Below are positions 28,939-36,539 of a stretch of DNA of 64,000 nt, in pieces. The notes under the pieces are model-generated. The model had not been told where the DNA came from. It worked only from the letters and a program-made list of their open reading frames with translations, and ran no database searches. Within the stretch, counting starts at the first letter, position 1, and the number at the start of each line of letters is the position of its first letter. The translations under genes were made by a program, and so were the position numbers. The DNA comes from Streptococcus sp. D7B5 (GTDB lineage: Bacteria > Bacillota > Bacilli > Lactobacillales > Streptococcaceae): positions 930,001-994,000 of the forward strand of contig NZ_CP121467.1 in the NCBI RefSeq assembly GCF_029691405.1. Reading direction: 5' to 3'.

Positions 28939-30012
28939 TCAGCTTACAACAGAGTTTTCTTCATGGATTTCTTTCTCCAACTCTGCTAACCAGTTTTCAT
29001 AATAACGTTTCTCATCCCGCACCAAACGGCTGGTCACCATGTTTTGTCTAGCAATTTTTATAGCCTTGTCAGTCTGATTCATATCTTTCTTTACCAGAAA
29101 TTGATACCAGGCTTGCATTATCTGCGTGTCTGCCATTTTTAGAGATAAGAAGGACTTGACTCCTCGATTACTTGCATATTCCTCTGCTTTCTCATGATCC
29201 CTTTCAAGCAAGGCAATTTGGAGAAGGTATAATTGGGAAAGAGTTTGAGACATCGGATTGTCTGTTTTATCTAATAAAGACTGAAAGTGTTTTTTGGCAG
29301 TCTCTATCTGACCATCGAATATGAAAACTAGTCCCTGAAAAATCAGAATACTTTCTGCAAAACTCCCTATCGCATCCTCATCAACAGGCATGATAAAGTC
29401 TTTCAAATCATATTCTTGAGGAGCTAGCAAGGTCTGGGCAGAATGTCTCAACACCGAGTAGGCGTATTTCCTATTTTCAGGCTGTTGTAGCAATTCCCAG
29501 ATTTTCGCTCCATCGGTAATCCCAACCGGCTTAGCATTGATGAGAAGAAAAGATAGATTTAGACAAATCCAAGTAGCTGCAAAATACCAGTTAGCTGTCA
29601 AAAATCCATACAATAGCGCCAATAAAATCAAGACAAGATGAACTATCAAGCCTCCTGCAAGCATCAGGATGATTCTTTGATCGCTTTCATCTTCTTTCAA
29701 TCCAATATACTGAGCACCAACATTTTTCAGAACGGCTGTTCGACTCAGATGAAACTTGCCTGACTTTTTGGTCAAAAGAAAGTTTCCCAATCCAAAAGCC
29801 ACCAGGCGATAGCCTGTCAGGTAACCACAAAATGCGTGCCCCAGCTCATGAAGGATAAATATCATATAAATGCTGAGAAAAGTAAATAGATAGCCTGGAA
29901 TAAAGACTAACGAGAAACCTAGCTCTTTAAAGGCAATCGTCCCAAAAACAAATCCCAGCATCAAAAAAACAAAGGACAGACCAGAAATAAAAGACAAGCC
30001 TACTTTCTTCAT
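28939..30012 (-). CDS. M50-like membrane metalloprotease with soluble C-terminal region
   Basis: The 357-aa protein has an N-terminal membrane domain with HELGH at residues 55-59 inside a hydrophobic helix, plus later helices. INAKPVGITDG resembles the second metal-ligand motif (NxxPxxxxDG) of site-2-type proteases. The C-terminal ~170 residues are soluble and helical (FQSLLDKTDNPMSQTLSQLYLLQIALLERDHEKAEEY), TPR-like in feel. Intramembrane proteolysis is inferred from these two motifs. The substrate is unknown. It lies upstream of the hypothetical gene and downstream of a DUF3013 gene, same strand. Confidence 0.75.
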   Translation of the reverse strand: MKKVGLSFISGLSFVFLMLGFVFGTIAFKELGFSLVFIPGYLFTFLSIYMIFILHELGHAFCGYLTGYRLVAFGLGNFLLTKKSGKFHLSRTAVLKNVGAQYIGLKEDESDQRIILMLAGGLIVHLVLILLALLYGFLTANWYFAATWICLNLSFLLINAKPVGITDGAKIWELLQQPENRKYAYSVLRHSAQTLLAPQEYDLKDFIMPVDEDAIGSFAESILIFQGLVFIFDGQIETAKKHFQSLLDKTDNPMSQTLSQLYLLQIALLERDHEKAEEYASNRGVKSFLSLKMADTQIMQAWYQFLVKKDMNQTDKAIKIARQNMVTSRLVRDEKRYYENWLAELEKEIHEENSVVS

Positions 30013-30031
30013 ATACTTTCTCCCCTAGTCT

Positions 30032-30502
30032 CTAGTACCTCGGGTAAGGATAAAACTCCCCTTCCTCCAAGCCAACTTTTCCTTCTTCAAAGACTTCTTG
30101 GTTCCATTCCATGACGAATTCTTCTGCTTCTGGGTCTTCCAAAAAGTCCATGAGTGCATCCAGCCCAACCTCTGCAGTGTCTTTGAGGAAAAGAGCAAAA
30201 TAGTTTAAAAATTCACGAGAAAATCCTTTCTTCGGCAGATAAGGGATAACTGTCAAATAGTCTTCCTCATTGACTGTTGACTTGGCAGGATTGTAGAAAA
30301 GAACTGCTTCCTCAAAGAGGATATCGTCTGATGACACCTCTCCGTCCTCGTCCACCATCTCCACACCTGCAGCGTTTTGTGCTTCCAAAAGAAAACTCAC
30401 TTCAACCGCGTGGTTGCGCTTGTCCCAACTAATCTCATAATCAAAAGGAAAGTTCTTCTCCAATTCTTCCTCTAAAACATCTAAAAATCCGTATGTTGCC
30501 AT
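30032..30502 (-). CDS. DUF3013 family protein
   Basis: This 156-aa acidic protein has features of DUF3013, a family of lactic acid bacteria: MATYGFLDVLEEELEKNFPFDYEISWDKRNHAVEV and YLTVIPYLPKKGFSREFLNYF. No catalytic motif is visible and function is unknown. It lies 20 bp before the M50-like gene. Confidence 0.82.
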   Translation of the reverse strand: MATYGFLDVLEEELEKNFPFDYEISWDKRNHAVEVSFLLEAQNAAGVEMVDEDGEVSSDDILFEEAVLFYNPAKSTVNEEDYLTVIPYLPKKGFSREFLNYFALFLKDTAEVGLDALMDFLEDPEAEEFVMEWNQEVFEEGKVGLEEGEFYPYPRY

Positions 30503-30617
30503 TTTGTCCTCTTTCTATGCGACTCTTAAATCGCCCCGATTACTCGGAATTATGCTAAAATAGATACTACCATCTTACCACATATACATCAGAAAATCCA
30601 TGTTAGAAAGGACTGCT

Positions 30618-31889
30618 ATGCCTGACAATCTCGCGCTTCGCATGCGCCCAAAAACCATTGACCAGGTCATCGGTCAGGAACATCTGGTCGGCCCAGGAAA
30701 AATCATCCGTCGCATGGTGGAGACCAACCGCCTGTCCTCCATGATTCTCTACGGACCTCCGGGTATCGGAAAAACCAGTATCGCTTCAGCCATCGCTGGA
30801 ACGACCAAGTATGCCTTTCGGACCTTCAATGCCACTGTTGATAGTAAAAAACGTCTCCAAGAAATCGCTGAAGAAGCTAAATTTTCTGGAGGATTAGTCC
30901 TGTTACTGGACGAGATTCATCGTCTGGATAAAACAAAGCAAGACTTTCTTCTGCCACTCTTGGAAAGTGGTCTGGTTGTCATGATTGGCGCAACGACTGA
31001 AAATCCCTTCTTTTCTGTCACTCCTGCCATTCGTAGCCGTGTTCAGATTTTTGAATTAGAACCCTTGTCCAATCAAGACGTCAAAGAGGCGATTCAAATC
31101 GCTCTAACTGACCCTGAGCGTGGTTTTGACTTCCCAGTTGAGCTAGATGAGGATGCGCTGGATTTCATCGCAACCTCTACTAATGGAGACCTTCGTTCTG
31201 CCTTTAATTCACTAGATTTGGCTGTTCTCTCTACCCCTGAAAATGACAAGGGCATCCGCCATATCACGCTTGATATTATGGAAAATAGCCTCCAGCGAAG
31301 CTATATTACTATGGACAAGGATGGAGACGGGCACTACGATGTCCTCTCTGCCCTGCAAAAGTCTATCCGTGGCTCAGATGTTGATGCCAGTCTTCACTAT
31401 GCTGCCCGCTTGATTGAGGCTGGTGATTTGCCAAGTCTCGCTCGTCGTTTGACTGTTATCGCTTATGAAGATATCGGTTTGGCCAATCCTGAAGCCCAGA
31501 TTCACACCGTGACTGCTCTGGGTGCTGCACAAAGGATTGGTTTCCCAGAAGCCCGCATTCTCATTGCCAATGTCGTCATTGATTTGGCCCTTTCTCCAAA
31601 ATCCAACTCAGCATACGTGGCTATGGACAAGGCACTTGCTGACCTCAAAACATCAGGGCACTTGCCTATTCCGCGACACCTGCGTGATGGGCACTACAGT
31701 GGAAGCAAGGAACTGGGGAATGCCCAAGACTATCTCTATCCACACAACTATCCTGGAAATTGGGTCAAGCAAGACTATCTGCCAGAAAAAATTCGCAATC
31801 ATCACTATTTCCAAGCAGAAGATACTGGTAAATATGAACGGGCTTTGGCTCAAAGAAAGGAAGCCATCGACCGTTTACGAAAAATCTGA
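30618..31889 (+). CDS. rarA: Replication-associated recombination protein A (RarA/MgsA)
   Basis: RarA is a AAA+ ATPase acting at stalled replication forks. The 423-aa protein has Walker A GPPGIGKTS, Walker B LLLDEIHRLDK, sensor IGATTENPFF, and the C-terminal tetramerisation part with YPHNYPGNWVKQDYLPE. The start at 30618 follows AAAGGA; the ATG six codons earlier lacks a site. The 6S-type RNA follows it, as in other Firmicutes where bsrA lies near rarA. Confidence 0.95.
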   Translation: MPDNLALRMRPKTIDQVIGQEHLVGPGKIIRRMVETNRLSSMILYGPPGIGKTSIASAIAGTTKYAFRTFNATVDSKKRLQEIAEEAKFSGGLVLLLDEIHRLDKTKQDFLLPLLESGLVVMIGATTENPFFSVTPAIRSRVQIFELEPLSNQDVKEAIQIALTDPERGFDFPVELDEDALDFIATSTNGDLRSAFNSLDLAVLSTPENDKGIRHITLDIMENSLQRSYITMDKDGDGHYDVLSALQKSIRGSDVDASLHYAARLIEAGDLPSLARRLTVIAYEDIGLANPEAQIHTVTALGAAQRIGFPEARILIANVVIDLALSPKSNSAYVAMDKALADLKTSGHLPIPRHLRDGHYSGSKELGNAQDYLYPHNYPGNWVKQDYLPEKIRNHHYFQAEDTGKYERALAQRKEAIDRLRKI

Positions 31890-31918
31890 AATCCTTTTCA
31901 AAAAATTGCACTTACCTC

Positions 31919-31946
31919 TTGATTTTTTTTGAAAAAGTGGTATCAT
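31919..31946 (+). promoter_or_regulatory. Promoter of the 6S-type RNA
   Basis: TTGATT and TATCAT are 16 bp apart, about ten bases before the start of the RNA's closing stem. Confidence 0.45.
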
Positions 31947-31954
31947 ATAAACAT

Positions 31955-32149
31955 AGAAACGCTGTGGTGTACGACTTCACACTTAAGTGTTGACCGACTA
32001 TTTTTTGTATTATTAGGGAAACAAAAGTCTTCTAACAGCATGTAGGCCGTCTCACACGGAAACAGCTTCAGTTAGAGCGAGTTGCCCACCTGCTTAATTG
32101 CGCGGGTTCAATACAAACCGTGAAGTTTCGGCACCAATACAGCTTTTTT
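31955..32149 (+). ncRNA. ssrS: 6S RNA (SsrS-type regulator of RNA polymerase)
   Basis: A ~195-nt non-coding transcript is predicted between rarA and tRNA-Lys. Its ends pair in a long rod: GCTGT-GGTG near 31961 with CAC-ACAGC near 32133-32142, then CTTCAC with GTGAAG, and GTGTTGA with TCAATAC, with bulges between. This is the 6S architecture of a long hairpin with a central bubble. It ends in a T tract. Location beside rarA supports the call. Exact ends are approximate. Confidence 0.72.
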
Positions 32150-32153
32150 CTTT

Positions 32154-32226
32154 GCCTCCTTAGCTCAGCTGGCAGAGCAGCGGACTCTTAATCCGTGGGT
32201 CACAGGTTCGATCCCTGTAGGGGGCA
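32154..32226 (+). tRNA. tRNA-Lys (anticodon CTT)
   Basis: This is a 73-nt cloverleaf. The acceptor GCCTCCT pairs with AGGGGGC. The anticodon stem GCGGA/TCCGT encloses the loop CTCTTAA, giving anticodon CTT. The T arm is ACAGG/CCTGT. CCA is not encoded. A terminator follows at 32242-32266. The 3' half of this gene is the sequence reused at 36292, which makes it the likely integration site. Confidence 0.95.
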
Positions 32227-32241
32227 TCTAAATACAACAGG

Positions 32242-32268
32242 AAAAGCCTTGATAATCAAGGCTTTTTT
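32242..32268 (+). terminator. tRNA-Lys terminator
   Basis: An 11-bp stem (AAAAGCCTTGA / TCAAGGCTTTT) is followed by T. Related stems appear behind every copy of the tRNA 3' end in this region. Confidence 0.85.
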
Positions 32269-32480
32269 GCTTGTCTATAACTGATTTGCTCCATCATTTG
32301 CCCCACTTTTAAATCTATCTTTTCTTTTTGAATCAAATTACATCTTAACAAATAGTGTAAAGCCAGTTACTTTTGCTTTGATGCCATACAATATTTTCAT
32401 GTAGAGAAGACAAATTTTATCTTCTCTTTTTATTTTCAAAATGATAAAAACTGAAACTTCCAAATTTTCCATTTTGTTTA

Positions 32481-32509
32481 TTGACATTTCCTCTAAAAAG
32501 GTGTATAAT
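32481..32509 (+). promoter_or_regulatory. Consensus promoter of the HdeD-like gene
   Basis: TTGACA-17-TATAAT is a perfect consensus. A tandem repeat (ACTAT)x4 at 32524-32543 lies in the leader between the -10 and the ribosome site. Confidence 0.75.
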
Positions 32510-32523
32510 ATTTTTATTATCAA

Positions 32524-32543
32524 ACTATACTATACTATACTAT
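32524..32543 (+). repeat. Tandem pentanucleotide repeat (ACTAT)x4
   Basis: Four perfect copies of ACTAT sit in the 5' leader of the HdeD-like gene, 15-34 bp after the -10 box. Confidence 0.8.
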
Positions 32544-32558
32544 ATAGGGGGTATTGAA

Positions 32559-33074
32559 ATGAAATTTTCTAATCGTTTACTGCTATTCCTTGCAGGAGTT
32601 GTTTTTGTCCTTTTAGGACTTTTCCTATTTACAAACCCAGTAGCTAATCTTGTTGCTTACAGCTGGTGGATTGCATTTGGTTTACTGGTTTCTTCTATAG
32701 CAGCTATTTTAGGCTATTTCTCTGTACCAAAAGAGCTTCGCTCACCAGCTCATCTTTTCCAAGGGATTGTTAATCTTCTCTTAGCTCTTTACCTCGTTGC
32801 CTATGGCTTTGTGACGCTGCCAGTTGTCATTCCAACTATTTTAGGAATTTGGTTAATTGTAGAAGCCATTATAGCTTTCTTTAAAGGCAATCGTCTGGGA
32901 TTGATTTTCCCTATTATTGGCAACCATATCATGTGGATAGCGTTGCTTGCATTTTTACTAGGTCTAGTGATTTTGTTCAATCCAGTAGCTACAAGTGTCT
33001 TTGTCGTTTATGTCGTTGCCTTTGCATTTTTAATTGTTGGTTTCACCTATATCCTTGATGCCTTTCGTAAATAA
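32559..33074 (+). CDS. HdeD/DUF308 family membrane protein
   Basis: This 171-aa protein is almost entirely hydrophobic, with about six membrane segments in three similar pairs: LLLFLAGVVFVLLGLFLF, WWIAFGLLVSSIAAILGYF, and IMWIALLAFLLGLVILFNPV. The NPV repeats at the ends of odd helices (TNPVANLV, FNPVATSV) are typical of HdeD/DUF308 proteins. In enterobacteria HdeD relates to acid resistance; the role here is unknown. The start is set by GGGGG eight nt before the ATG. It lies between two tRNA-Lys copies. Confidence 0.82.
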   Translation: MKFSNRLLLFLAGVVFVLLGLFLFTNPVANLVAYSWWIAFGLLVSSIAAILGYFSVPKELRSPAHLFQGIVNLLLALYLVAYGFVTLPVVIPTILGIWLIVEAIIAFFKGNRLGLIFPIIGNHIMWIALLAFLLGLVILFNPVATSVFVVYVVAFAFLIVGFTYILDAFRK

Positions 33075-33136
33075 TCTAGCTGCCATTTTGGGCATATTAA
33101 AATAGCTGGGAAGTTACATTCTCAGCTTTTTCTGTT

Positions 33137-33209
33137 GCCTCCTTAGCTCAGTTGGTAGAGCAGTAGACTCTTAAGCTATGGGGCGCAGGTTCGAGCCCTG
33201 CAGGGGGCA
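33137..33209 (+). tRNA. tRNA-Lys-like gene (anticodon CTT), diverged copy
   Basis: This 73-nt sequence has the same acceptor stem (GCCTCCT / AGGGGGC) and the same anticodon loop CTCTTAA as the upstream tRNA-Lys. The anticodon stem reads GTAGA / GCTAT, so the pair next to the loop is an A-G mismatch. The T arm (GCAGG/CCTGC) is intact with a compensated change. It may be functional, weak, or decaying. It is followed by its own terminator (33229-33250). Confidence 0.8.
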
Positions 33210-33228
33210 CATCTAAATCAACAGAAAT

Positions 33229-33253
33229 AAGCCTTGAAACCAAGGCTTTTTTT
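33229..33253 (+). terminator. Terminator after the second tRNA-Lys
   Basis: An 8-bp stem (AAGCCTTG / CAAGGCTT) is followed by a T tract. It is the counterpart of 32242-32268. Confidence 0.8.
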
Positions 33254-33349
33254 AACGTCTAATAGCTTTTTGTAGAAAAGTATTTAAAAATAAAAGAGAA
33301 GAGAATCTCTCACTCTCTTCTCAGTATATCTTATTAAATTTAGTTTTTC

Positions 33350-34438
33350 TTAATCTACCTGATTTTCCTTTGCAACGACAAATTCTTTAACCAGTCGATA
33401 GATAACAGCAAATACGGGGGTAAAGAATATCATTCCAAGTAGTCCGAAAAGATTCCCTCCAATACTAGCAGCCGCAAGCGTGAAAATAGCTGGCAAACCA
33501 ATAGACTGACCTACAACTCTAGGATAAATAAGGTTTCCTTCAATCAGCTGTATAACTTGATATAGAAGAAGAGAAAGTAAGGCTTGAGTAGGACTCACTG
33601 TGAAGATAAAAATCGCTCCCACAACACAAGCAATCATAGGCCCTACATAAGGAATGAACGATAGCACTCCTGCAAAGATACCTGTCATTACTCCATAGGG
33701 TATCCCAAACACGCTGTAACCAACCGCTATCATAACTCCTATGATAACTGCTTCAATCAGCTGACTCATCAAAAATTGGTCATAAGTCTCTAGTGCTACT
33801 TGTCCAATGTAAGTCAACTTTATCACCACCTTCTCTGGAAGAAAAACTTTTAGAAGTCGACTCGTCATCGCTGCCAAATGTTCCTTACTGGATAAAAATA
33901 AAAAGGTGAAGACTATAATCAAAAAGGCATTCATCAAACTTGAAAAAATATTGCCGATATTACTAGTCAGACCTGATAAAAAACCTATCAAAGCTTGGCT
34001 AATAGAACTAGATTGTCCCTGTATGCCTGATACGATAGTTGACAACATGTCTTTGGTTACAAATTCCGAGCTGCCTAGCAATTTCCCAAGTTGAGTAAGG
34101 ACTGTTGAAAGGACTGTTCCCAGCTGACTAATAGTCTGGGCTAGGGTTGGCAGCACCAAAACCAAAAGAGCAATCACGATTAAGATAAGAGCTAGGAAAA
34201 CAAGTACCATGGCAATCGGACGACGCAACTCTGCCTTTACCTTCAATTTAACTAAGTACTGTTCAATTTTTTTCATAGGAACATTAAGCACAAAAGCAAT
34301 AACAGCACCATAAATCAAGGTTGATATTACATCAAAGAGAGAGATTGCTCCTGATATAAAGCTCGATGCATTCAGAATTACAAGAGCAACCAGCCCTATA
34401 AAAAGTATTAACGGGGTGTATTTTTTTACTAAGTTCAT
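33350..34438 (-). CDS. AI-2E family transporter
   Basis: This 362-aa polytopic protein of the AI-2E (UPF0118/YdiK-PerM) family has LIYGAVIAFVLNVPMKKIEQ at the N-terminus. The C-terminal signature includes GIPYGVMTGIFAGVLSFIPYVGP and IEGNLIYPRVVGQSIGLP. Family members export varied substrates (autoinducer-2, ions); no substrate can be read here. It is followed in the same direction by nothing and preceded by the 429-aa membrane protein gene at 10 bp, so the two are co-transcribed. Confidence 0.92.
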   Translation of the reverse strand: MNLVKKYTPLILFIGLVALVILNASSFISGAISLFDVISTLIYGAVIAFVLNVPMKKIEQYLVKLKVKAELRRPIAMVLVFLALILIVIALLVLVLPTLAQTISQLGTVLSTVLTQLGKLLGSSEFVTKDMLSTIVSGIQGQSSSISQALIGFLSGLTSNIGNIFSSLMNAFLIIVFTFLFLSSKEHLAAMTSRLLKVFLPEKVVIKLTYIGQVALETYDQFLMSQLIEAVIIGVMIAVGYSVFGIPYGVMTGIFAGVLSFIPYVGPMIACVVGAIFIFTVSPTQALLSLLLYQVIQLIEGNLIYPRVVGQSIGLPAIFTLAAASIGGNLFGLLGMIFFTPVFAVIYRLVKEFVVAKENQVD

Positions 34439-34447
34439 AAATTTTCC

Positions 34448-35737
34448 TTAATAAACATGTTTAGATACGACTATACTATTTGGTTTTTCAAACTCTCGAT
34501 TAAGGTAGGCTTGGTAAGTTCCTGGAGCGATAAATCCTTTGGGTGAGAGGATATCGGTGCCAGCCTGACCGACTATGGTATCAGCCAAGAGCACACAGTT
34601 TGTAGATAAGACAAAGTAGGATTTAAACTTAGATTTGATAAATTTATAAAGTTCCCCATCTGTCTCATGTCTGATTTTATAAGCGTAGGTGTAGTCTTCC
34701 TTACCATCACCTGTCATGATTTTATCTGCACTTGGCTCCCATGGAATCGTCAGTTGTTTCAATTCAGCCAACTTTTTCTGAACTGCTTTTTCCATTTCAG
34801 GCGTCAAATCTATCCCATAACCAAAAAGCGTTTTTTGACTCTCACGTTTACATAGGTCAATGTACTTGTCACGATCACAGAAATATAAGACACCATCTCC
34901 TACCATGCCAAATAAGGTCTCAGAAGACGGATCATAGTTGCCATAAGAAATAACACGGCCTTGATAGCAGATATCCACATGACCAATTGCCGAAAACAGA
35001 GAGGTCTCAGCTGTATGAACAAAAATTTCTAGCTCTGCTGTCTTACCAGACTTCACTATTCCAAGATGGATATCTTCTTCCTCATCAGCATTTTCCAGCA
35101 TAAATTTGTTAACTTTTGCTAAAGTTCTTGCAGGGATGAGAGCGGCTAGGACAATAGGTAAGCTAATTCTAATACGACGTTTGAGATGGTTTTTCCCAAT
35201 TTCCCCTTCAAATAAGAAACCGTCACGGATATTGGACAGACCATAAAGGAAAAAATAAGCCCCTAAAACAAAGAGTTGAAAGACAGAATTTCCTGTAGAG
35301 GACAAAAGACTAGTCCCACCAAGAAAAACTAGTACGAGTCCATCTAGTAAGAGACGAAAACGAGGTCGAATTTTGTTTTTGCGGTAGAGAAGATAGGTGA
35401 CAAGATTGATAGTAGCATGAAAAATCTGATAAACTCCAATCACAAGAGCCAGAACATAAATCGGTATATCAGTCGCAAGATTAGAACCTAGCAAATATCC
35501 CAGCACTAACAATTTAACCAGTGCAACTCCCAAGGTATCCGTTGACTGGCTTTTTTTGAAAACTCTTAATAGCAAATCTACGACCGTTGCTATCCAAGCT
35601 AAAAACAGAACCAGGCGAATAACTGTTACTGGCAACCAAGTCCCCGTGACCATCAAGATGAGACCTAGCAGAACAAACAAGAACCCCTGAGCAAGTAATT
35701 TCTTACCTGTCAGACCTAAAGATAGAATTTTCGCCAT
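34448..35737 (-). CDS. Membrane protein with putative permuted papain-like (NlpC/P60-type) C-terminal domain
   Basis: This is a 429-aa protein. The N-terminal half has five to six hydrophobic segments (for example LLAQGFLFVLLGLILMVTGTWL, VALVKLLVLGYLLGSN). The C-terminal half is soluble, with a His in AIGHVDICYQGRVISYGNYDP and a later Cys in STNCVLLADTIVG. A His motif before a Cys motif is the order of circularly permuted NlpC/P60 (YiiX/LRAT-like) folds. The catalytic role is an inference. The start at 35737 follows GAAAGG. It is probably one transcript with the AI-2E gene. Confidence 0.6.
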   Translation of the reverse strand: MAKILSLGLTGKKLLAQGFLFVLLGLILMVTGTWLPVTVIRLVLFLAWIATVVDLLLRVFKKSQSTDTLGVALVKLLVLGYLLGSNLATDIPIYVLALVIGVYQIFHATINLVTYLLYRKNKIRPRFRLLLDGLVLVFLGGTSLLSSTGNSVFQLFVLGAYFFLYGLSNIRDGFLFEGEIGKNHLKRRIRISLPIVLAALIPARTLAKVNKFMLENADEEEDIHLGIVKSGKTAELEIFVHTAETSLFSAIGHVDICYQGRVISYGNYDPSSETLFGMVGDGVLYFCDRDKYIDLCKRESQKTLFGYGIDLTPEMEKAVQKKLAELKQLTIPWEPSADKIMTGDGKEDYTYAYKIRHETDGELYKFIKSKFKSYFVLSTNCVLLADTIVGQAGTDILSPKGFIAPGTYQAYLNREFEKPNSIVVSKHVY

Positions 35738-36190
35738 ATAAAAACCTTTCAACAATAAAAATTAAACACTCCGATTAAACTGACTAGTAAATAGCCAACA
35801 CTACAAACAGCCTGTGCCAGCAACATATGGTGACTAGAAATGACTGTAGTAATGTCACCATCTTGTCTTATGCACTTCTAAAATTTGTTATATTGATTAG
35901 AAACCAGAGCTTATAAAAACTAGCTAAACTCGAGAGATAGACACAATTGCGACGAAAAAATGTATAACCAATTCAACTTGTTAAGGTAAGAAAGCATTAT
36001 TTCCAATCTATTAATTATTCATCTATTACCTATTATGACACAATATTCCCTATAGTTCAACTTTTTACTTGTTTTTATATTACACGGACTAAAAAGTTTT
36101 CAACAGTTGATTGCATTTGTTTTAATAAGTTTTAACCTTTCTTGGTTAGATAAAAAAAGAACCATACAGTTTAGAATCTGTATGGTTTTT
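35738..36190. other. Accessory spacer upstream of the papain-like membrane protein gene
   Basis: No gene is seen. It contains an inverted repeat ATGGTGAC (35827-35834) / GTCACCAT (35854-35861), about 90 bp before the start codon of the 429-aa protein, a plausible operator. A hairpin (AACCATACAG / CTGTATGGTT, about 36159-36188) with a T tract looks like a terminator. The DNA is otherwise very AT-rich. Confidence 0.5.
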
Positions 36191-36240
36191 GCCCCACTTT
36201 TGTCCCATTTTTAAATCATGACATTGAAAATACCTAAAAT
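36191..36240. repeat. Integration-scar repeat, copy A
   Basis: This ~50-bp segment (GCCCCACTTTTGTCCCATTT and on) recurs at 37879-37930 with a few changes. On the minus strand one frame reads KMGQKWGK, a type of sequence I associate with the C-termini of phage-like integrases. It lies about 100 bp before a copy of the tRNA-Lys 3' end. Confidence 0.6.
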
Positions 36241-36291
36241 CACTTATATTTCAATATTTTTAATTGCTCTCAATATGAAAGTCCTTTCCAA

Positions 36292-36350
36292 ATCCCTGTA
36301 GGGGGCATCTAAATACAACAGGAAAAAGCCTTGGAATCAAGGCTTTTTTG
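36292..36350 (+). repeat. tRNA-Lys 3'-end repeat plus terminator (att-like), copy 3
   Basis: It repeats without change the last 16 nt of tRNA-Lys and about 20 nt behind it (ATCCCTGTAGGGGGCATCT and on), then the same terminator stem. No tRNA 5' half is present. This is the typical direct repeat left at the far end of an element integrated into the tRNA gene at 32154. Confidence 0.8.
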
Positions 36351-36393
36351 TGTAGTCTTAGCACTAAAAAACGATAGAAAAAACACCCCTTCT

Positions 36394-36446
36394 GAACTGC
36401 ACCCCAAAAGTTAGACAGAAAAAACCTAACTTTTGTGGCGCAGTTC
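36394..36446. mobile_element. Palindromic IS3-type remnant or MITE
   Basis: Two 21-bp arms (GAACTGC...AAAAGTTAG and its near-perfect complement, two mismatches) are separated by 11 bp. The CCCCAAAAGTTAGAC sequence resembles terminal repeats of streptococcal IS3-family elements. There is no room for a transposase. It lies between the tRNA repeat at 36292 and the LtrA gene. Confidence 0.6.
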
Positions 36447-36539
36447 ATTCGCGTCACATGAAGTTATTTAAGCATCTCCTTTTTTTTTTACCATTTTCAG
36501 TTATAATAAATTGTACTTCTAAAATAGAAAGGTCTTAAG

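Noticed and set aside
31522..31932. 136-codon plus-strand frame overlapping rarA
   Set aside because: It is an alternative frame inside rarA's C-terminal half; rarA motifs are unambiguous.
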